Source: Channallabes apus (taxonomy: Eukaryota > Chordata > Actinopteri > Siluriformes > Clariidae). Taken from it: DNA of 64,000 nt. The notes beneath the pieces were generated by a model. It saw only the letters and a list, made by a program, of their open reading frames with translations. It was not told where the DNA came from and searched no databases. Below are positions 36,565 through 49,654 of the stretch, piece by piece. Location of the stretch: the NCBI GenBank assembly GCA_030522415.1, contig CM060127.1:18772814-18836813 (forward strand), given 5' to 3'. The position numbers were made by a program, and so were the translations under genes. Every line of letters begins with the position of its first letter. Position 1 is the first letter of the stretch.

Positions 36565-36961
36565 TTTTATTATAATTTTTTTGGGTGCTTCCAATTTTCT
36601 CCCCAATATTAGTCGTAGCCAATTCCTCCCCGTCACTAGGGGGCTCCCACATTAAGGCTACCACTACAACTCAGTCTGGAGGGCGAAGACTATCACGTGC
36701 TTCGTCAGCCGAACTATTTTTCGGAGGAAAGCGCTAGCTGCTCCTTCCGCGTGCGCAAGCTCACAGAAGTCCCTGATTGGCTGTAGAGCCGTGATTAATG
36801 TGGGAGTGCAAGTACCTCTCATCCCTCCCCCTGAGAAAGCTCGGCCAATCAGCTCTCTCTGTGCCTCTGGCTGTGAGAGGAATACAGCATCACCCGGGAT
36901 TCGAACCAGCGATCTCCGGATGATAGGGCGAGCATTTTACCACTGCGCCACTCGGAGGCTA
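36565..36961 (-). mobile_element. tRNA-derived SINE, family C, with 17-bp perfect target duplication
   Basis: In reverse orientation it begins with a tRNA-like head (box A tggcgcagtggt, box B ggttcgaatcc) and ends in an A-rich tail of caccc-aaaaaaatt type. The 17-bp sequence ggctcatttctttcttt flanks it exactly (36548-36564 and 36962-36978). The body shares the agagagctgattggcc and ccacattaatcacgg blocks with the copy at 54640-54947. I do not recognise the family name. Confidence 0.92.
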
Positions 36962-37105
36962 GGCTCATTTCTTTCTTTAAGTGTGTGGTCACATGGGCAG
37001 TACTGCATGACAACTAATACCCTTTAAAATAAGCCGTGAACCCAATTATGACCTCAGATAACATTTCAGAGTGTCTAGTCTTCCTATATTATTCATGACA
37101 TGACA

Positions 37106-37354
37106 TGTTGGTTGTGTGTGTGTTGAGTTGGCATGTTCTCGCTGTGCTTGGCGGATTTCCTCCGGGTTCTCCGGTTTCCTCCATCAGCCAAAGTTATGAA
37201 GATTACAGGAGTAAATTTCCTTCGTGGTAGTTTCATAACATTAATGAACTATTCATGGATAAAATCGAAGCCTGGAATTCTTTAACAACTAAATATAATA
37301 CATAATAATCACCAAATTGCTGTTTTGCAAATACTAGATATTCATCCAGCTGTG
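37106..37354 (+). repeat. 249-bp direct duplication, copy 1
   Basis: Identical to 38264-38512 except for five substitutions seen by eye and with no length change. Its first 90 bp are the gagttggcatgttctc to cctccgggttctccg section of a family A SINE; the rest is not SINE sequence. This copy lacks the SINE's tRNA head. Confidence 0.92.
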
Positions 37355-38194
37355 CATGAATCATATACAGTATATCATTTGATCTAAATCATAAGAGCAA
37401 GTTTGTTTGTTTGTTTTTGTATTTTGACTAAATCCCTTTAGTTTCCATAACTACAGAGCAAACAGGAAGTCTGGACAGTAATGTCATTATATGATAATAC
37501 ACTGTGCACCAACGAGCAGATTAGATATTGTGCACTATCTATTCCTAGACACCCATAGATTACTTTAAAATCAGATCTTAAATCTTGGCTCTACCTTTGT
37601 TTTATGCTCTTCGTAGCATCATTCTACATGCATAGATTCTGGCTCTATAGTTACAGGTTATTGCACAAAGATTATGCAGTTAAAACAAACCAAATTTTTT
37701 TGTGTGTATTACTCAATAATGTGTAATTATTTTGAAGAAATAAAGAACAGTTGTTTTAAAAGAAGAAGAAAAAAAAAGTACCGTAATTCATGTGAATGAA
37801 CCAATTTGACAAAGTCACAACAATCACAATACACTCATTTGGCTTAAACAGCAGAGAATATGAAGTAAATGCCATATACATACATAGCATTTCATTCATT
37901 AAACATCATCTAAGGAATCTTTTGTCTGTCATGTGCCTGAGTTTTGGGAAAAGCTGGACATAAGCTCTTTGTAATGTCTTCATGAATTCTTCAGATTCAC
38001 CACCCACATCCTGTTGTCTCCAAAACGAATGTGGTCCTTTAGAATGGCCTTGTGCATAAGTATCTATTTTATTCCTGATGAGCCTAGAGAATTTCATTTT
38101 TTTTTATGAGGAGATCTTATTCAGCATGTTTGGAAGGAGTCTCCAATGTCAACTGTTAATATGCCAAGGACTATTTTTGTTTTATTGACTTTAC

Positions 38195-38350
38195 AAGGGG
38201 TGGAAACGGTGATGTCGTAGTTAGTACTGCCTCCTTGCACTTCCAGGGTTGAGGGTTCGAGTCTGTTGGTTGTGTGTGTGTTGAGTTGGCATGTTCTCCC
38301 TGTGCTTGGCGGATTTCCTCCGGGTTCTCCGGTTTCCTCCATCAGCCAAA
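38195..38350 (+). mobile_element. family A SINE head and body fragment
   Basis: gtggaaacggtgatgtcgta followed by gttagtactgcctccttgca and gggttcgagtctgttgg is the tRNA-like head. It runs into the body section that is also part of the 249-bp duplication (38264 onward). The SINE's 3' half is replaced by unrelated sequence. Confidence 0.75.
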
Positions 38351-38512
38351 GTTATGAAGATTACAGGAGTAAATTTCCTTTGTGGTAGTTTCATATCATT
38401 AATGAACTATTCATGGATAAAATCGAAGCCTGGAATTCTTTAACAACTAAATATAATACATAATAATCACCAAATTGTTGTTTTGCAAATACTAGCTATT
38501 CATCCAGCTGTG
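38264..38512 (+). repeat. 249-bp direct duplication, copy 2
   Basis: Partner of 37106-37354, offset exactly 1158 bp. It is preceded by the SINE head, so this copy is probably the source and the other the derivative. Confidence 0.92.
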
Positions 38513-41500
38513 GTTGTACTTCAGCAAGTAAAATTATCAAGATGTTTATCTAAGTGGTTGAAGGTGTAGCTAATACTAATTTATGCGTTTTATAAATGTG
38601 GATAAAAATAAAAGAAATTAAATTTTAGTACTTATACATAACGCATTCACTCACTCACTTACTCACTCACTCACTCATTCACTCATCATCTACAGTATAA
38701 AGCTTTATCCTGTATACAGGTTTGTGGATGGGACATTCAGATAACTTTATTTATGTACAATATATGTAACATGTACTATTCTTGTACTATTATTGGCTTT
38801 GGATCAGTTAAATGAGTTTTATATAATTTAACATTCCTTTTATGCCTTTATGTAAACTGTTAAATGATTAAAATGGGTGTAAAAGCACATAAAAGAATGC
38901 AGTTTTACCCATACACACCCTTGTTTTCTAGTGCTGCCTCACCTAAAAATATCAGGAATGTGAGAAATGTGCATAAAAAACATTCAGAGGAAAAAGAGTA
39001 GGCGGACTAAATTAAATAAACCCTATCAGCTACTGAGATTAAATATGTTAAGAAACTATTAAACCAATGATAATGTGCACAAAGGTCAAAATATACACTA
39101 TAAATCCAACACCAGTACTCATATAATGTATGCAGATGAGTGCTGTTTGCATGAGTGTATAAGGCTGCTGTGGAAAATCTGATGTCTTTTCTTGGTAATG
39201 AAAGCTTCTGGACATGACCCAGGATGCAGCTTCTTCAGCCTCCCAGCCCCGTGAGGTTTCCTCCCTGTTATTATATTCCAACACACCGCACCGCCTGGCA
39301 GAGCCAGGACCAGGGCTAAGTGGAGCGAGTGCTCTATAATTTAACTCCTAACAGAGCACAGTGAAACTTAGAAAGATGAAACAAACAACGCAGGATGAAA
39401 ATCTAAGTCTTAAGGATGTTTCAGCAATCCAAGAGAAACTGTACACGTTGCAGTTAAAGAGGAGTAGTGGAATTATAAATCTAAATAATGCTGGTTTTGA
39501 ATTTTGGATTTATGGCTGTTTTGCCATTCAGAAAGTACAATCTGTTCTTTTTAATTTGTGTGAAAAGATTTTATTAGCAGTTTCCTTTATTGGCTTTGAA
39601 ATTCATTCATTTAGGAAAAGCACCTTGTGGCATAATTGCTGGCCAAACTGACCCCCAGCCAAGAGAAACAATGGAAACAAATGAATACTATAATGCACAA
39701 CTTGGTGAAAGATTTCGGACAAAAGCAGGGATGTGGATGTCGTTTATTTTAGGAGGAATTTGAAGGAGAATGATTCATAGGAAGCACAGTACACAGTGGT
39801 GACTCAGTGCATAAAACTGTAAGTTTGCGGTCAGAGGATTGATCTTGAGCAAGACAGTAATCCGATTAGTTGTCAGGACTATATCCTGTCTTAACTTTAT
39901 TTATTTTTTTTCATGATCAAAAATGACGTTTCTTACATTAATATTATAAATTACTTTGAGCTTAGGAATGTACTCTAGGCAGATTATACACAAAAGCAGC
40001 CCTGCAATTTGACCCTGGGAACCGAGCATTCTTTTATATTGAAATATACATGATAGTTTTGATGCTAACGTGTTGGTTAGTGCTGCATTTACTGTTATGT
40101 CAATCAGTTAAACATTAGTGGTCACAGTAGGACATTGCTAGAGCTGTTGCAATGGTGTCTAATGGAAGACAACCGCATCACAACCGTGCTGATAACCAGC
40201 ACAACAGCACTACAAGACTATTTTTATCCTGTACCCTTTCACAAACACCATTTATCAACATATTATAATTTGCTTATTTAACCAGTTTCTTTTATATGCC
40301 TCTCGTCCAACTCAGTCGGAACTGACTGTTGTATAATATCGTAAAAAAAAAAGTTTTTTTTACAAATTAAATCTGAGTTTGTTATAAATATGCATATGCA
40401 GTTTATGTATGATGGACTTTTCTTTTAAATACTTTTTTTAAACTGTACTTTCAAGCAAAGGCTGAAAAAAATGCAACATCTCTACTTCCCACTAAACAAT
40501 CACATTTCAGTAATTGTGCCTTTAAGCATTAGACAGCTTCAAGATGTTCCTAACAAATTCAAAACAAGAATGAAACCTATCACATATTATTGTACTCTAT
40601 TTACAGTATCTACTACGTACATTTTGTAACTGTAAGTATTCAACTCTTTTGTGTCGTCAAAGTCATTATCATACCACCTACTATTTGAGAGGTTCAAAAT
40701 AAACCTGCCGTGCCTAACATGTTTCCTATGCTCCATGGTATAAATTACCGTCAATAACTAAAAGAATCTGGACACTTTTATCACCTCTGACAGGGAACGC
40801 TTCAGGCTCCTGGCATACCAGAACGTCAGAGTTCTAAAGGACAAGCAGTGGCTTAGTGTATAAAGTTCTGGGGTTCTGAGGTATTTAGTGTCATATGCAT
40901 ACAAAGCATACTTACTCTGCTTTGGAGACCATTAAAACACCCACACCCAGAAATCACACCACAAACAGCAGCTTACCTGAAAATAGAAGAAAATAAAAGA
41001 ATACAAAAGTTAGCCGGGTCTTTTAGACACATTTTTAAGACACATGTTTTCTTTTTTAAAATGTCACATGTTATAACTTGGTGCCAGATGCCAATTTAAC
41101 AGGAAAATCTGTTAAAGTTATTAGACTGAACCAAATGGCCCTAACTGCCTGTTAAAACAGGGAAGTAGGAATAGAAAACAAAACACAATAGATGTAAGGA
41201 AATGGCGATGGTGCAGAGTGAGAGAGGTGTTTGTGTAGCAGTAAAATATGTTCTAACAATTAACTCTTGGTTAAATATTGGAACGTTCTAATGCAATGCT
41301 GTTTCACTCAGCAGTTTAGTGTAGGAGATGTGTGCTGTTGCTGCAGCGCCACCTGCTGGGAATTTAAATAAGGAGGTAAGAAACTGGGGGGCACCGACAC
41401 GGGCCAGCATGTAAACAAGTTTACCCATCTACTGTAGCTTCTACTAATGAGATGAACATGATTGATTGATTTGAGGGGAAAAAAATATTGTGACCAAACT

Positions 41501-41625
41501 TGTAGGATAAGGTTTAAATTCATGATTCATGTATAGAAGAGATTTATTTGGTTAATATTTGGCTACTGACAAAAAATATATCTGTATATTTGCAGACTCT
41601 GTGTACTGCTCACTGTCATGGTGTA

Positions 41626-42166
41626 TGAGGAGTGTCCAAATCAAACCGGGACTTGTTTGTGCAGAATAAGAGAACATAGTCATAAGAGTAAAAACTACAT
41701 TTATTTCTCTATATAATCCCTGCGTTTCAATAGTGCTTAGTGTCCATTAATGGACTGGCTAATTCTTGTCTGAAACACTGGCCTCCCACGAACTCCTTAA
41801 ATGGTCCAAACATAACTGAGGTCAAGACTACACAGGGGATGTGTCAATAACTCCCTGTAATGTGCAAGTGGTGTTCATGTATGATTGTTGGTATGGATGC
41901 AGCTCTTCCAAAAGTTGGCAAGAATATATCTGTCAATTTTCAAGGGCAGGCATTCTGAATGTCCACGGGAATAAATGTAGTGAACTTCAAGCCTCCTTGT
42001 TTAGTTCTGTTATTCACGGATATCCTTTAAATTGTTTGCACCATTTAAATGTTTTACTGTAGCTCGGGGTCTCATCACCGTACTGTGCCTAAAGTCTTCT
42101 CTAAATGTCACTTAGTTTTACAGTACATCTTCATCCTAAGTCCCAGTTTGATTTGAACACCCCTTG
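41626..42166 (-). mobile_element. decayed mariner element with inverted ends
   Basis: Left end tgaggagtgtccaaatcaaa then ccgggact; right end is the near-complement, agtcccagtttgatttgaac then accccttg, with TA on both sides. On the minus strand the stretch at about 41755-41820 translates to MFGPFKEFVGGQCFRQ, the mariner transposase C-terminal block. At 541 bp, most of the transposase is deleted. Confidence 0.85.
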
Positions 42167-43392
42167 TATGTTGCCTAGTTTCTGCTCAGAATTTTCACTC
42201 ATTTTCTATCTATATGTGACATTTTGGTTGTGTTGCAGTTTTGGAAGGGTGGACCACAGTCTTCAGGGTGTCCTACTCTAAACTTAAAGGCACATTTTTT
42301 GTGAATTGAAATATTTCCTGATTAACATCAGATTAGTTTAGAGTTAAGGTTAGGGTTTGGTGTTAGCTCTTGTAGTTCTGTGATTATTTATACTGTAGTA
42401 TGTTTGCCTGTAAATTGTGTTAATAATTATTAGGTAGTTTGAACAATTATACTACCATGAATACATAAGTTTATATTTGCAATCTGACATAATGTTTATT
42501 GGCAGTATAATAACTGTTTTCATAATCTGTTTTTGTTAAATTCATTACTAGAAACTGCAGCACTTTGCCTAATCGTTCTCTTAAAGCTTAAGCGGGGAAA
42601 AATTGATGTTGGCAATTAAAAATACTTCTTCCTAAAAATACTTTAATCGTCTGGTTCTAGTTCAAGTTTAAACCAGCTCATTTCAGTAATGGGACAATGG
42701 AAAAATGTATTTCCATTCCAGCTCCAAAATGATATTAAATTAGATTTTCACTCAATAAATAATAGTCAGATAATTATTAGTAACTGCAATTTATTTTTGT
42801 ATAGTGCGTGGAGAAGTTTTTAGATATTCTTTCTGCTTTCACAGAGATACTGTATATAAGAAAAAACAAGAAATAAGTCCACCAAATATCAACTAATGAG
42901 CAAGAACCGCTGTAAACACATAGCATTATTTATTAAATTTTAATAAAACTTTAATAGCCAGCTTTGAAAGCTTAAGCTTTAGAATGACATATGAGAAAAG
43001 CCTTATATAAGCTCGATTCACAGCTGCTTTAGTGAACACAACCCCATAAAGCACTCACGATATTTCACAGGATGATGCAGTCATGTGAAATGCAAAACGA
43101 ATCACACATAAAAAAAATTAAAAAAAATAGCTGAGGCACTTACAGAAAAGCACATTTATTTTTGGAAAAAAACTACACGACTACATGGTTTATATTTTAC
43201 ATGCTGAGTGGAGGATACTGGGATTGGGCAGATTGGGCAGATGCAATAAGCAGGCCTACTATTGCTCCTTTTTATATAAATGTTTATCCAATGTCAGATA
43301 AAAAAAATCAAAAAGCAACTTCACAAATTCTTTAAATTATGGACAGATTTATTGTCTGCTTTTAAGAATTTAACATGCTGAACAGAATATCC

Positions 43393-43560
43393 ATACTGTG
43401 CGAAAGTCTTGACATCCTTTATTTCTTTATTTTATTCTTCCAAATAGTCAGACCTTATTGTATTTTAAATGCAGACCTGAGGAATAGTTCTCCAGGCCTC
43501 ATGAAGGACTTTTTGGCTCTCATTTTCAGTCCAGTCCCTGTGCCAAAGCGGTACAAGCAT
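43393..43560 (-). mobile_element. end fragment of a CTGTGCAAAAGTCTTG-type Tc1 element
   Basis: atactgtgcgaaagtcttga matches the end sequence of the element at 59865-61194. The following block to 43560 (tctccaggcctcatgaagga) looks like transposase-derived sequence read on the minus strand. The other end is missing. Confidence 0.55.
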
Positions 43561-43804
43561 TAAAAAACATCTAATTTTAAGCATGAACTAATGAGAAACA
43601 GGTGCAGATCATGGCTGATGATCAGGCCGGTACGTACGTATATATTGGTGATGCTGAATGCTGAGTGGTTGAAAAAGACGAGAGGGAAAAAGAGGTTGCT
43701 GCTGAGGTTATTGCATAAACAACTATTTTTTTTTTTATTTGCAGCCTGTCACAGTAAAACAGTTGTTCCCAATTCTGTAATTTGATCTACATCATTTAAT
43801 TTAC

Positions 43805-43975
43805 AGTATTTGACGACATCCTTATTCAGAGTGGCTTACATTTTATCTGAATAGGCATCTAAGCAGTCAAGCGGCTTGCTCAAGGGCCATAGTGACAACT
43901 TGGTGGTGCTTCAGTTTGAACCTAGAACCTTCTTATCAGTAGGCCAATGCTTTAACCACTACTGTACAGTATGGT
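43805..43975 (-). mobile_element. family B (V-SINE-like) SINE copy
   Basis: In reverse orientation it has the tail (cttattcagagtggcttaca), the ggcttgctcaagggcc core and a tRNA-like head (gtttgaacctagaacc, ccaatgctttaaccac). It matches the order of the copy at 62007-62212. Confidence 0.75.
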
Positions 43976-45043
43976 TCATGTTTATATATGTATATGTTTG
44001 TACAACATATAAAAAGCATATATGGATGAAATGTACAAAAGTCCAGATACAGAAGTTTAAGTAGTATATAAAGCAGTGTAGTATAAGTACATCAGACACT
44101 GCATTGCTTATTGTATTGTGATCAATTGTTCATATGGAAAGTATGGAAACAGCCAGATCGAAAATCTATTTAACTCATTTACATAAATATTATTTTCCCT
44201 TTAGCAGCCCTATTATCATCCAATACTGTTAAAAAAACACATAAAACTGGTTGAAAGGTCAAGAAAATAGTTAAAACCATTGTTAAAAGCGCTATATAAA
44301 TAAAATTGAATTGAATTGAAAATAGCTAGCAAAATAGTGATAGCATTTAAATGGCCATTTTGACTGCATGACTCATCATTTTACAGATACAATGAGATGC
44401 AGTTACACTGTTTTGCTTCACATTAATGGGCTTTAGTCAGCATCCTTTCTCACTTCCTCTCTGTCCACTTACGTTTTGCTACAAGAGGCAAAAGATCTTC
44501 TGCAGGGACTGTCTGCATGGTAGAGAGAATATTAGCATGATTCATACAGCAGATAGCCCAGAGGCAGGTGTTGAGGCATCAGTCAAAAACTTTCCCAAAT
44601 ATGGGAAAATTTAGTCTTATGCTAGTCTTACACTGATACTGTATCAGATGTTATTACTATTATAATTTACCAAACCACTTCTTCCTTGATGTGGCCTATA
44701 ACTGGGCAACAGCATGAATTACTATATAATTGCAAAAAAAAAAAAGAAATGTTGAATTCTTTATTGTTCTTCTTCATCATACTTTAAGAAATGACCCCTG
44801 GGTACTACCTTTTTACATGGAAGAATATATGGATAAGCATTTCCAACATGCACACACAAAGGCCTCGGTGCCCCCCGACTGCACATGCATGCCATAAAAC
44901 TTCAGTTGTCTTGACTGCTCATATGAATACAAAAGTTCTTTCATGTCTGTTTGATCCTGAAACCTTTACTGTTGGAGTGTATGAGCTCCATGATGAATCT
45001 GCAGGTCTTAGACGTTTGGTGACTATACAGTACTGTATATATG

Positions 45044-45412
45044 TTCATTCATTCATCTTCTATACCGCTTTATCCTGTATTTAGGGTCACGGGGACCTGG
45101 AGCCTATCCCAGGAGACTCAGGGCACGAGGCAGGGTACACCCTGGACAGCGTGCCAATCCATCGCAGAGCGCACGCACACACACACACACACTCATTCAC
45201 ACACTATGGTCAATTTGGGAACGCCAATTAGCCTAATCTGCATGTCTTTGGACTGTGAGAGGAAAACAGGAGTACCTGGAGGAAGCCCATCAAGCACGGG
45301 GAGAACATGCAAACTCCATGCACACAGAGACGGGAATCGAGCCTGGCCGGGAATCGAACACGGACCCTGGAGGTGCAAGGCGACAGTGCTAACCACTACA
45401 CCACCATGCCGC
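45044..45412 (-). mobile_element. full-length family A SINE with 12-bp perfect target duplication
   Basis: A complete reverse-oriented DANA-like SINE from the cattcattcatc tail to the head (gctaaccactacaccaccat). The 12-bp actgtatatatg flanks both sides exactly (45032-45043 and 45413-45424), so the insertion is recent. Confidence 0.94.
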
Positions 45413-45603
45413 ACTGTATATATGCAATACTTGTATGTCTAATAATATGTTGGCTTTCTTTTTAGGGCCCTAAATAAATCAGTGGGTTAGAATCAGTTAG
45501 AAAATAGACACATGACAGCATTCAATATATTAAATAGTGAATGTAAATACTGTGATACTATTATAGCAGACTAGAACTGCTAAAAGCATTGCATTAATTC
45601 CAT

Positions 45604-45760
45604 TAGGGCAGCAGTGGCTCAATCACTTAAGGCTGTCGGTTACTGGGTTACTGATCAGGTGGTCGAGGGGTTCAAGCCCCAGCACTGCCAAGTTGCCACT
45701 CTTGAACCCTTGAGGAAGGACCTTAACTCTATCTGCTCCAGGGGTTCTACTGTATATCCT
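45604..45760 (+). mobile_element. family B SINE copy, 3' truncated
   Basis: Head box A (cagtggctcaatcactta) and box B (gggttcaagcccc) are followed by the caagttgccactcttgaacc core and cttgaggaaggaccttaac. The L2-like tail is absent. Confidence 0.72.
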
Positions 45761-46719
45761 GGTTAACCCTAGTTTCCTATAGTTTCCTAGGCACATTTAA
45801 TGTATCTTTGTTTTGTTCGCACACCCTTCTAAATAGCGTGTCTGCAAAGCTGACACTTGCTAACTTGGTCTTAAATCTGTTTCTTTTCAGTGCGGTCCTT
45901 TAAGCCTGGTAATAATTTGTCGGGCTGGTCCACATCAGAAAAAAAAACTTATTGTCTAAGTCAGAACATTCCTAAGCCTGATCGGCCAGATTTAGAATAG
46001 ATGCAGCCTCTCTAAGATTAAAGAGAGAAAATAGAGAGGAAAAAACAATAGAACATTCCTTTGTCTGGGTATTAAGACACCCACACACACAAGCACACAC
46101 ACATACACACACACTTGTCCTCTTTAGCTTAAGACCTACATTGACATTATTATTAATGCCAAATAATTGAATGTCTTTCCTAAATCAAACCTTAATCTGA
46201 TACGGTTAAAGATAGGTAACCTTAAAGATAGATTAAAAACTTTTGTATGATTATTTAGATATTTCTTATTTGACAAGTTGACAAGATACTACTATAGTTA
46301 CAGTAGTCAGACATTTCGTTCCCAACAAATTATATTGGCATAACCCCCCACACACATAAAATACAAAAATACCCTGAAAAGTAAATAGGCTACTACACAC
46401 TAACTGTCAGGCATATCCTGTTCTATGCATATCATATCCTGTTAAACATTACCGTGTTTGTGACTGATACTGCTGGAACAGATCTGATACTGTACCTGTC
46501 AGATTTACATTCTCCAAGTGCCACCCTGGTTGCATTATGTAATGGCTCAAATTATAGCAAGATATCCGAGATGGGATATCAGAGGAAACATTTGGGATAT
46601 CAACTCCTGTAAAAAAAATGGCAAAGCCTGGATTTTTTTATTTAGCATTTACTGTACATGTATTATATTTACGTCTTATACTTTATTATGCATCAATCCA
46701 TACATTTTCCATAGAACTT

Positions 46720-46965
46720 GTAATGTATAGAGTCTCAGGGGCCTGAAGCATTGCCCAGGAAACGCAAATCATAGTGGAGCAAATCAAACACTACAGGCAA
46801 TTCGGAAACACCTGCGATGTCTTTGGATTGTAGGAAGGAATCAGATTAAATGGAGGAAACCAGGAAAACAAAAAGAGAATATGAACTCCTTGTTTACAGA
46901 CCAGAAGTGACATTTGGCTCCCCAACCCTGGGTGTGCGAGGCAACAGTGTTAAGCACTTCCAAAC
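46720..46965 (-). mobile_element. old family A SINE copy
   Basis: Degenerate blocks ggggcctgaagcattgccc, caggcaattcggaaacacc, tgtctttggattgtaggaag, gagaatatgaactcc and ccctgggtgtgcgaggcaac appear in SINE order on the reverse strand. Confidence 0.65.
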
Positions 46966-47218
46966 CTTTCTTATGTGAAATGTATGAATGTGTATATATG
47001 TATTTAGCATTTCAAAGTTTTGAAACAATCAGATATAAAGTTGCTTTCAGATGTAAGGTAGTTTCTCACAGGAAAGACTGAAATAGCTGCTATAACATAA
47101 GCGATCACAGGATTGCAGACTTTCTATGAAACTCCCTTTAAGTATAAATAAAGATTTTGGTAAAAAATATGTTAAAGTTTGATTAATTAAATAGAAAATC
47201 TGTTTGGTTACACTGATC

Positions 47219-47525
47219 ACTCACTCTCTCACTCATCGTCTATACCGCTTTATCCTGTATTCAGGGTCGCGGGGACCTGGAGCCTATCCCAGGAGGCTTA
47301 GGGCACGAGGCGGGGTACACGCTTGACAGGGTGCCAATCCATCGCAGGGCACATATACATACACAAACTCATACAACCTGCATACTGTATCTTTGGACTG
47401 TGGGAGGAAATCCACCAAGCACGGGGAGAACATGCAGACTCCATGCACACAGAGCCGGGAATCGAGCCTGGCCAGGAATCGAGCCCGGACCCTGGAGGTG
47501 CAAGGCGACAGTGCTAACCACTACA
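47219..47525 (-). mobile_element. family A SINE copy with internal deletion
   Basis: In reverse orientation it is close in sequence to 45044-45412, but it lacks the gggcaatttgggaacgcc segment and stops at gctaaccactaca. No target duplication was found, so its head side may have been cut after insertion. Confidence 0.85.
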
Positions 47526-49654
47526 TCGATACAAGGAGAAGTAAAACTGATCGTTTTCCTCTAACTGCATGTCATGCATCACTTTTGCTGACATTTTTTC
47601 AAATATACAGTACAAACTGTCTCATACTTATTTCTCACATCAATCCCACATCACCTGTTTTCTTTTAACAAAACATTTCTTCAAACTAATCAAGGGCCTT
47701 TTGAATTAACAGCTGAACACCAGTTCAATGTGAAATATATTCTTTTGAAGAGGTGACAAAGACGAAATTAAAAAAACTCATTAATGAGACTCAGTAAATT
47801 TACGCCAGGACCCACTGCAGCTTTACACAACAAAAGCCCAGAGAGACACTGGCAGTTCGCCTGCCACTGGGCATAATGACAGAATGCAGCATTCGTGAGC
47901 ATATTAAATACCTTACTGCTAACAACTCTTTGGTCTGTTCAGGACAAACTGAGAACTCAGTAGTTATAGACGTTATTGCAGGTATGATTGCATATTTGAA
48001 AACATCCACACCTCTTTTTCGACTATAGGTCCAACTTTCATGCAGTAAATAAACCAGACATCAAACTTTGATTAAATTCTAAGCTGCCATGCGCACAAAA
48101 ACAATCATTGAGTCTGTAAAAGAAGTTAGATAACTGTGTGAAACTTGCCAGGCATTTTAACTAAGTCCACAGGAATTGTACAGGAGGGTGTGAAGCCTTT
48201 GGTCAGTCATGAACACTTGGAAAAATAGTCATTCAGGCCACAGTAGAAGGTTTTTTTGTTTTGTTTTTTCAGATCATCAGCCAAATGCATTTCTCTCCAG
48301 ACAGGGATTTAACGCCCGATCACATTCAACCAGAGTGTCTTGCAAAAATATTCAGCTTCACCAGAATAGATCTGAAAAGGAGCGCCGTGTTTAATTATTT
48401 AAATCTTGGGAGAAGGGGGAAAAAGGCCCTGAGACAAACAGGGAGTGAACGCTGACAGCTCATTTACTCCTACTGGTTGCTACCACAGGAATACCAAGGA
48501 ATATATATATATATTTTTAAATGTTGTGAAAAGATACAGCTGGATTTGAAAATCCAAGCCTAAATAAACTGGGACGAGGTTTAAATACCTTTTCTAAAAT
48601 GACTCAGCAAATATGCCCTGCGTTCGACAGAGCCATTAGTCTCCCCAGGGTATTAGAATAACACATCGATCTCCTACTGTGCAACTGATGAATCGCGCAA
48701 GGTGAAGCTTACAGCCAAACAGAAAGCGGGATGTCTATACAAAACAGAAAAGGTCACCGATAGTGTACTGTTTTAAATCTTACAAAATTCTGGCAGACAT
48801 AAATGACCGGAAAATGAATTAGCCTGATCATTGTTTTGACATCAAACTATTTATGCTGATTGATATCATAATGGTCAGATAATGGATTCTTCCTGACAGG
48901 CCTAATATGAGGTATAAGTGAGAAACATTTATTTGTCCTGATGGTTCTCTGATTCTGGCCTCAGGACTTGGATGATATTTTGTCCCATAAACCCAAAATA
49001 GAGGTAAAGTGACCTGGCGTCCTGTAGCATGTTGCAAACAGCAACTTCAGTGCAAACAGACTGTCAACTTGTTCATCCATTTCGAATTTGAGACTTACAT
49101 GTTATGCTACAGTAACGTAACTGGCTTCGTCTATAAGCTTACAAATCCTCTCATCTGTGCTGCTGTGCATTAATATTTCATGATGCAGGCTTGATGAAAT
49201 TGAGAAGAACTGCTTGTTTTAGAAACCCTCTATAAATCTTTCACACCCACACCCATCACTCGACACTTTACTCCATGAGGAAGTGAGATGAGATTTTCTT
49301 TCACTGCTGCCGTGGCGATGCAGTTCTGAGTGTGTCGCATGCATGCCGCATCCTTGCGATATAAAAAAAATTATAAGTGTGACATGCAATGCAGACTTGA
49401 GCCTGACGCTGACCTCAGCAGCAGCAGCATGGCCTCCACACACTGGCTTCCCTCCCCCATCGCCCGGACAGCACACAAGTTAATCCATGAATGCTCTCGG
49501 ACAAAAGCAGCATTAGCTTTTAAAAATGACAGATAGGGAGGGCTGACGTTTGCACAGAATTCAGCTCGATGACTTAATGCACAGCACATTCCTCCTGTGT
49601 GTATGTGTGTGATGAAGACAGACAGAGTGTTAGCGAGAGAGACACAAGCAGTAC

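Larger units (their letters stand above)
28981..41625 (-). other. intron of the 1e transcript, part 2
   Basis: A repeat-rich section: a V-SINE-like fragment (28990-29260), a family A SINE (29812-30188), an inverted-repeat block (31588-31627), a deleted Tc1-like element (33227-33773), an old SINE (35545-35735), a family C SINE (36565-36961) and the 249-bp direct duplication (37106-37354 and 38264-38512). The remainder shows no supportable exon. Confidence 0.6.
42167..49654 (-). other. intron of the 1e transcript, part 3
   Basis: It contains a Tc1-like fragment (43393-43560), SINEs at 43805-43975, 45044-45412, 45604-45760, 46720-46965 and 47219-47525. The remainder is AT rich without a supportable exon. 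Confidence 0.6.

Noticed and set aside
39048..39284. Minus-strand frame with a Glu/Ala-rich start
   Set aside because: Considered as a plectin first exon, but no G-gt donor in the right phase follows and no isoform resemblance was found.
40900..41100. Possible minus-strand first exon ending at a gtaagc donor near 40973
   Set aside because: The frame from the nearest ATG ends in phase 2, incompatible with exon 2, and the peptide is a low-complexity T-rich translation.
45041..45442. 133-residue plus-strand frame
   Set aside because: It is a translation of the family A SINE and its CA stretch; similar peptides occur at the other SINE copies.
49219..49536. Frames on both strands near exon 1e
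   Set aside because: No splice or domain support; composition follows local GC content.
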